Assembly: GCF_006517175.1 (NCBI RefSeq) | Contig: NZ_CP041186.1 | Span: forward strand, 1,267,001-1,331,000 | Length of the DNA: 64,000 nt | From: Persicimonas caeni | GTDB taxonomy: Bacteria; Myxococcota_A; Bradymonadia; Bradymonadales; Bradymonadaceae | Direction of reading: 5' to 3' | In this document: positions 62,351-64,000 of the stretch, piece after piece | Numbering within the stretch: the first letter of the stretch is position 1 | Layout of the letters: each line of letters starts with the position of its first letter | Translations under genes and position numbers: made by a program | The notes under the pieces: model-generated | Seen by the model: only the letters and a program-made list of their open reading frames with translations | Databases searched by the model: none | What the model was told of the DNA's origin: nothing

Positions 62351-63796
62351 ATGCCCGACCAGAGCCAAGACGCCCCCATCACCCCACAGATCACCACCGC
62401 CGCCGCCAACCTGCCCGAATTCGGCGCAGGCTTCGAGCGCGTAGGCTCTGTGCGAGTGCCCGAACTTCGCAATGTCCCAGTCACCGCACGCGTCCAGGCG
62501 GTCATCGACCACCCCGCCTTCCAGCGGCTGCGCCGCGTTCGCCAACTCGGCCCGACCCACCTGGTCTACCCGGGCGCCGTGCACACCCGATTCGAGCACA
62601 GCCTCGGGGTCTACAGCTGCGTGCGCATGTACGTGAGCGCCCTGCTTCAAAACGAAACCTTCGCCCAGTCGGCCACCGAAGAGGACCTGATGTCGGTGCT
62701 CGCCGCCGGACTGCTGCACGACATCGGCCATTACCCGTTCGCCCACAGCCTCGAGGCATTGCACCTCAAGGGGCGCGACACGCCGCGCCACGAGGACGTC
62801 GGCGGGCGGATCATTCGCGGCGAAATCGAGTCGCTCCGGGGCGACCGGCCGATCGGTGAGATTCTTCGCACCGATTGGCGCGTCGACCCCGAGCGGGTCA
62901 TCCGGCTGTGCACCGGCCGTCTGGGTGACGATCCCTCGCCCATCGACCGCATCTTGCGCTCGGTCGTCTCCGGCTCGATCGACGCCGACAAGATGGACTA
63001 TCTCGAGCGCGACAGCCACCATATGGGCGTGCCGTACGGGCGAAACTACGACCGCGGCCGGCTGCTGGCGAGCCTGACCCTCAATCACGACGACGACGGC
63101 GTCGCCATCGTCTCGAAGGGCAAAGTGCCTGCCGAGATGTTCATCTTTAGCCGCTACACCATGTTCAGCGAGGCCTATTGGCACCACACGGTGCGCTCGG
63201 CCAGCGCGATGGTCGAAAGCGCCCTGGCCGCCTTTCACAGCCGGGGGATCTACGACGCCGACGAGTTCTTGAGCGTGCTGCTGCGCTACGACGACGACCG
63301 CCTGCTCGAGTGGCTGCGCGACCAGACCCCGCAGGGCAGCGCCACCCGCTATCTGACCGAAGGGATGACGGGAAATCGCCGCCGACTCTACAAGCGAGTG
63401 GCCACCTTTAGCCGCGTCTACTCCGAAGAGCACAAGCAGAAGGCCTACGAGGCCATCTACAATATGGACGCGCCGGCGCTCTACTCGCTGATCGACCGAC
63501 TCCGCGCCCGATTTTCGTCGCTGGTGGGCCGCTCGCTGCACCCGGCGGACATCATCATCGACACCCCGCCGCGCGACAAAGACAAGCTCGAGACGATCGA
63601 GGTTGTATATCCCGGGGCGAGCGGGCAACAATACTACCAACTCCACGAGCTTTCGCGCGTCGTCGCGGGCATCCAAGACGACTTCATCATGGTCGTCAAA
63701 AAAATCCGCGTCTTCGTCGAGCCCCAGCTCGCCGCCGAGCTCGCCGCGCACGAAGGTGTCGGGGAGATGTTGTTAGAAGAGATCTTGCGAAAGTGA
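62351..63796 (+). CDS. HD-domain phosphohydrolase (dGTPase/SAMHD1-like)
   Basis: 481 residues from ATG 62351. H-T-R-F-E-H-S near residue 78, L-L-H-D-I-G-H near 121 and D-A-D-K-M-D-Y-L near 213 supply the H...HD...D metal ligands of the HD family; the layout matches dNTP triphosphohydrolase-like proteins such as YdhJ/SAMHD1 relatives. Substrate may be dNTPs or another phosphoester. Its stop overlaps the start of a lipoprotein gene (GTGA). Confidence 0.88.
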   Translation: MPDQSQDAPITPQITTAAANLPEFGAGFERVGSVRVPELRNVPVTARVQAVIDHPAFQRLRRVRQLGPTHLVYPGAVHTRFEHSLGVYSCVRMYVSALLQNETFAQSATEEDLMSVLAAGLLHDIGHYPFAHSLEALHLKGRDTPRHEDVGGRIIRGEIESLRGDRPIGEILRTDWRVDPERVIRLCTGRLGDDPSPIDRILRSVVSGSIDADKMDYLERDSHHMGVPYGRNYDRGRLLASLTLNHDDDGVAIVSKGKVPAEMFIFSRYTMFSEAYWHHTVRSASAMVESALAAFHSRGIYDADEFLSVLLRYDDDRLLEWLRDQTPQGSATRYLTEGMTGNRRRLYKRVATFSRVYSEEHKQKAYEAIYNMDAPALYSLIDRLRARFSSLVGRSLHPADIIIDTPPRDKDKLETIEVVYPGASGQQYYQLHELSRVVAGIQDDFIMVVKKIRVFVEPQLAAELAAHEGVGEMLLEEILRK

Positions 63797-64000
63797 CCGC
63801 TGTGCCACGAATTGTTCGAATTTCGCGCCTGCTTGCAGGCATCGCCCTCCTCGCAGCAGTCGGCTCCGGCTGCTCGACGGTCCAACAAACCCTGTGCGAA
63901 ACGCCGGCCCCCCAGGCCAACGGCAAGGCGCAGCCCGACGGGCTCGACGCGCCCGTCGCCGACTGCGACTGCTCGAAAGAGCAGAAGACGGCTGAGGCGC
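63793..64000 (+). CDS. Predicted lipoprotein (partial, runs off right edge)
   Basis: Opens with GTG 63793, overlapping the HD gene stop by 4 bp. At least 69 codons. Signal peptide R-L-L-A-G-I-A-L-L-A-A-V-G-S-G-C with a clear lipobox; two Cys (C-D-C) follow in the part seen. Family not recognisable from the fragment. Overlap suggests co-expression with the HD phosphohydrolase. Confidence 0.75.
   Translation, partial: MTAVPRIVRISRLLAGIALLAAVGSGCSTVQQTLCETPAPQANGKAQPDGLDAPVADCDCSKEQKTAEA

Overview
The window is high-GC bacterial DNA, densely packed with genes on both strands. Three things point to a deltaproteobacterial or Myxococcota-type organism, most plausibly Bradymonadales-like: many very long cysteine-rich lipoproteins (MopE-type metal-binding motifs, thrombospondin-3 repeats, DUF4397, PPC and PKD modules), an FHA-linked Ser/Thr kinase, and frequent GTG or TTG starts. 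This placement is inference from gene content; there is no rRNA in the window to confirm it.

Layout. 1-3359 (-) is the N-terminal 1118 codons of a lipoprotein with a Cys-rich head and about six PPC-like modules, running off the left edge. 3.7-6.4 kb holds a small unknown protein, methionine-salvage MtnB, a twin hairpin repeat and an acyl-CoA dehydrogenase. 6.8-13.7 kb holds two tandem paralogous lipoproteins built from a 54-residue, 8-cysteine repeat. 13.8-16.8 kb holds mtnP, a 27-codon micro-ORF, a zinc anti-sigma-like protein, a rubredoxin-like protein and rarA. 16.9-22.6 kb holds two divergent lipoproteins. 22.7-25.2 kb holds a PA0069-type radical SAM enzyme, an orphan type IIG restriction-like N-terminal domain and bS21. 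25.3-28.1 kb holds a VWA lipoprotein, a 511-bp gap with two long hairpins, and a small membrane protein. 28.4-31.9 kb is the pyruvate dehydrogenase operon (E1 alpha, E1 beta, E2). 32.1-38.0 kb (-) holds a GNAT/GtrA/lipoprotein operon, a coiled-coil membrane protein, a PPi-type phosphofructokinase and an STPK-FHA protein. 38.2-42.8 kb (+) holds an E/A/G-rich lipoprotein, a Fur regulator, a cysteine-free Mrp ATPase, a tandem ribbon-helix-helix protein and a patatin-like lipase. 42.8-52.2 kb (-) is core metabolism and translation: an FAD/Fe-S oxidoreductase, bL9, bS6, a membrane pyrophosphatase, Pth, bL25, Prs and tRNA-Gln(UUG). 52.4-60.6 kb (-) is a run of four Cys-rich lipoproteins. 60.7-64.0 kb holds a GST-fold protein, a small unknown protein, an HD phosphohydrolase and the start of another lipoprotein.

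Themes. At least thirteen predicted lipoproteins lie in 64 kb, and nine of them are long and cysteine-rich, so much of the coding capacity goes to an exported disulfide-rich or metal-binding surface. A PPi-type PFK and a PPi-energised ion pump together suggest use of pyrophosphate as an energy currency. The least explained signals are non-coding: two adjacent long hairpins at 27.25-27.61 kb, a G/T-rich tandem-repeat leader upstream of hppA, and dispersed inverted-repeat elements between operons. Unusual proteins include an Mrp/ApbC ATPase with no cysteine and a restriction-like domain whose catalytic E-x-K appears lost.

All calls are from reading the sequence and from family knowledge; no database search was run.
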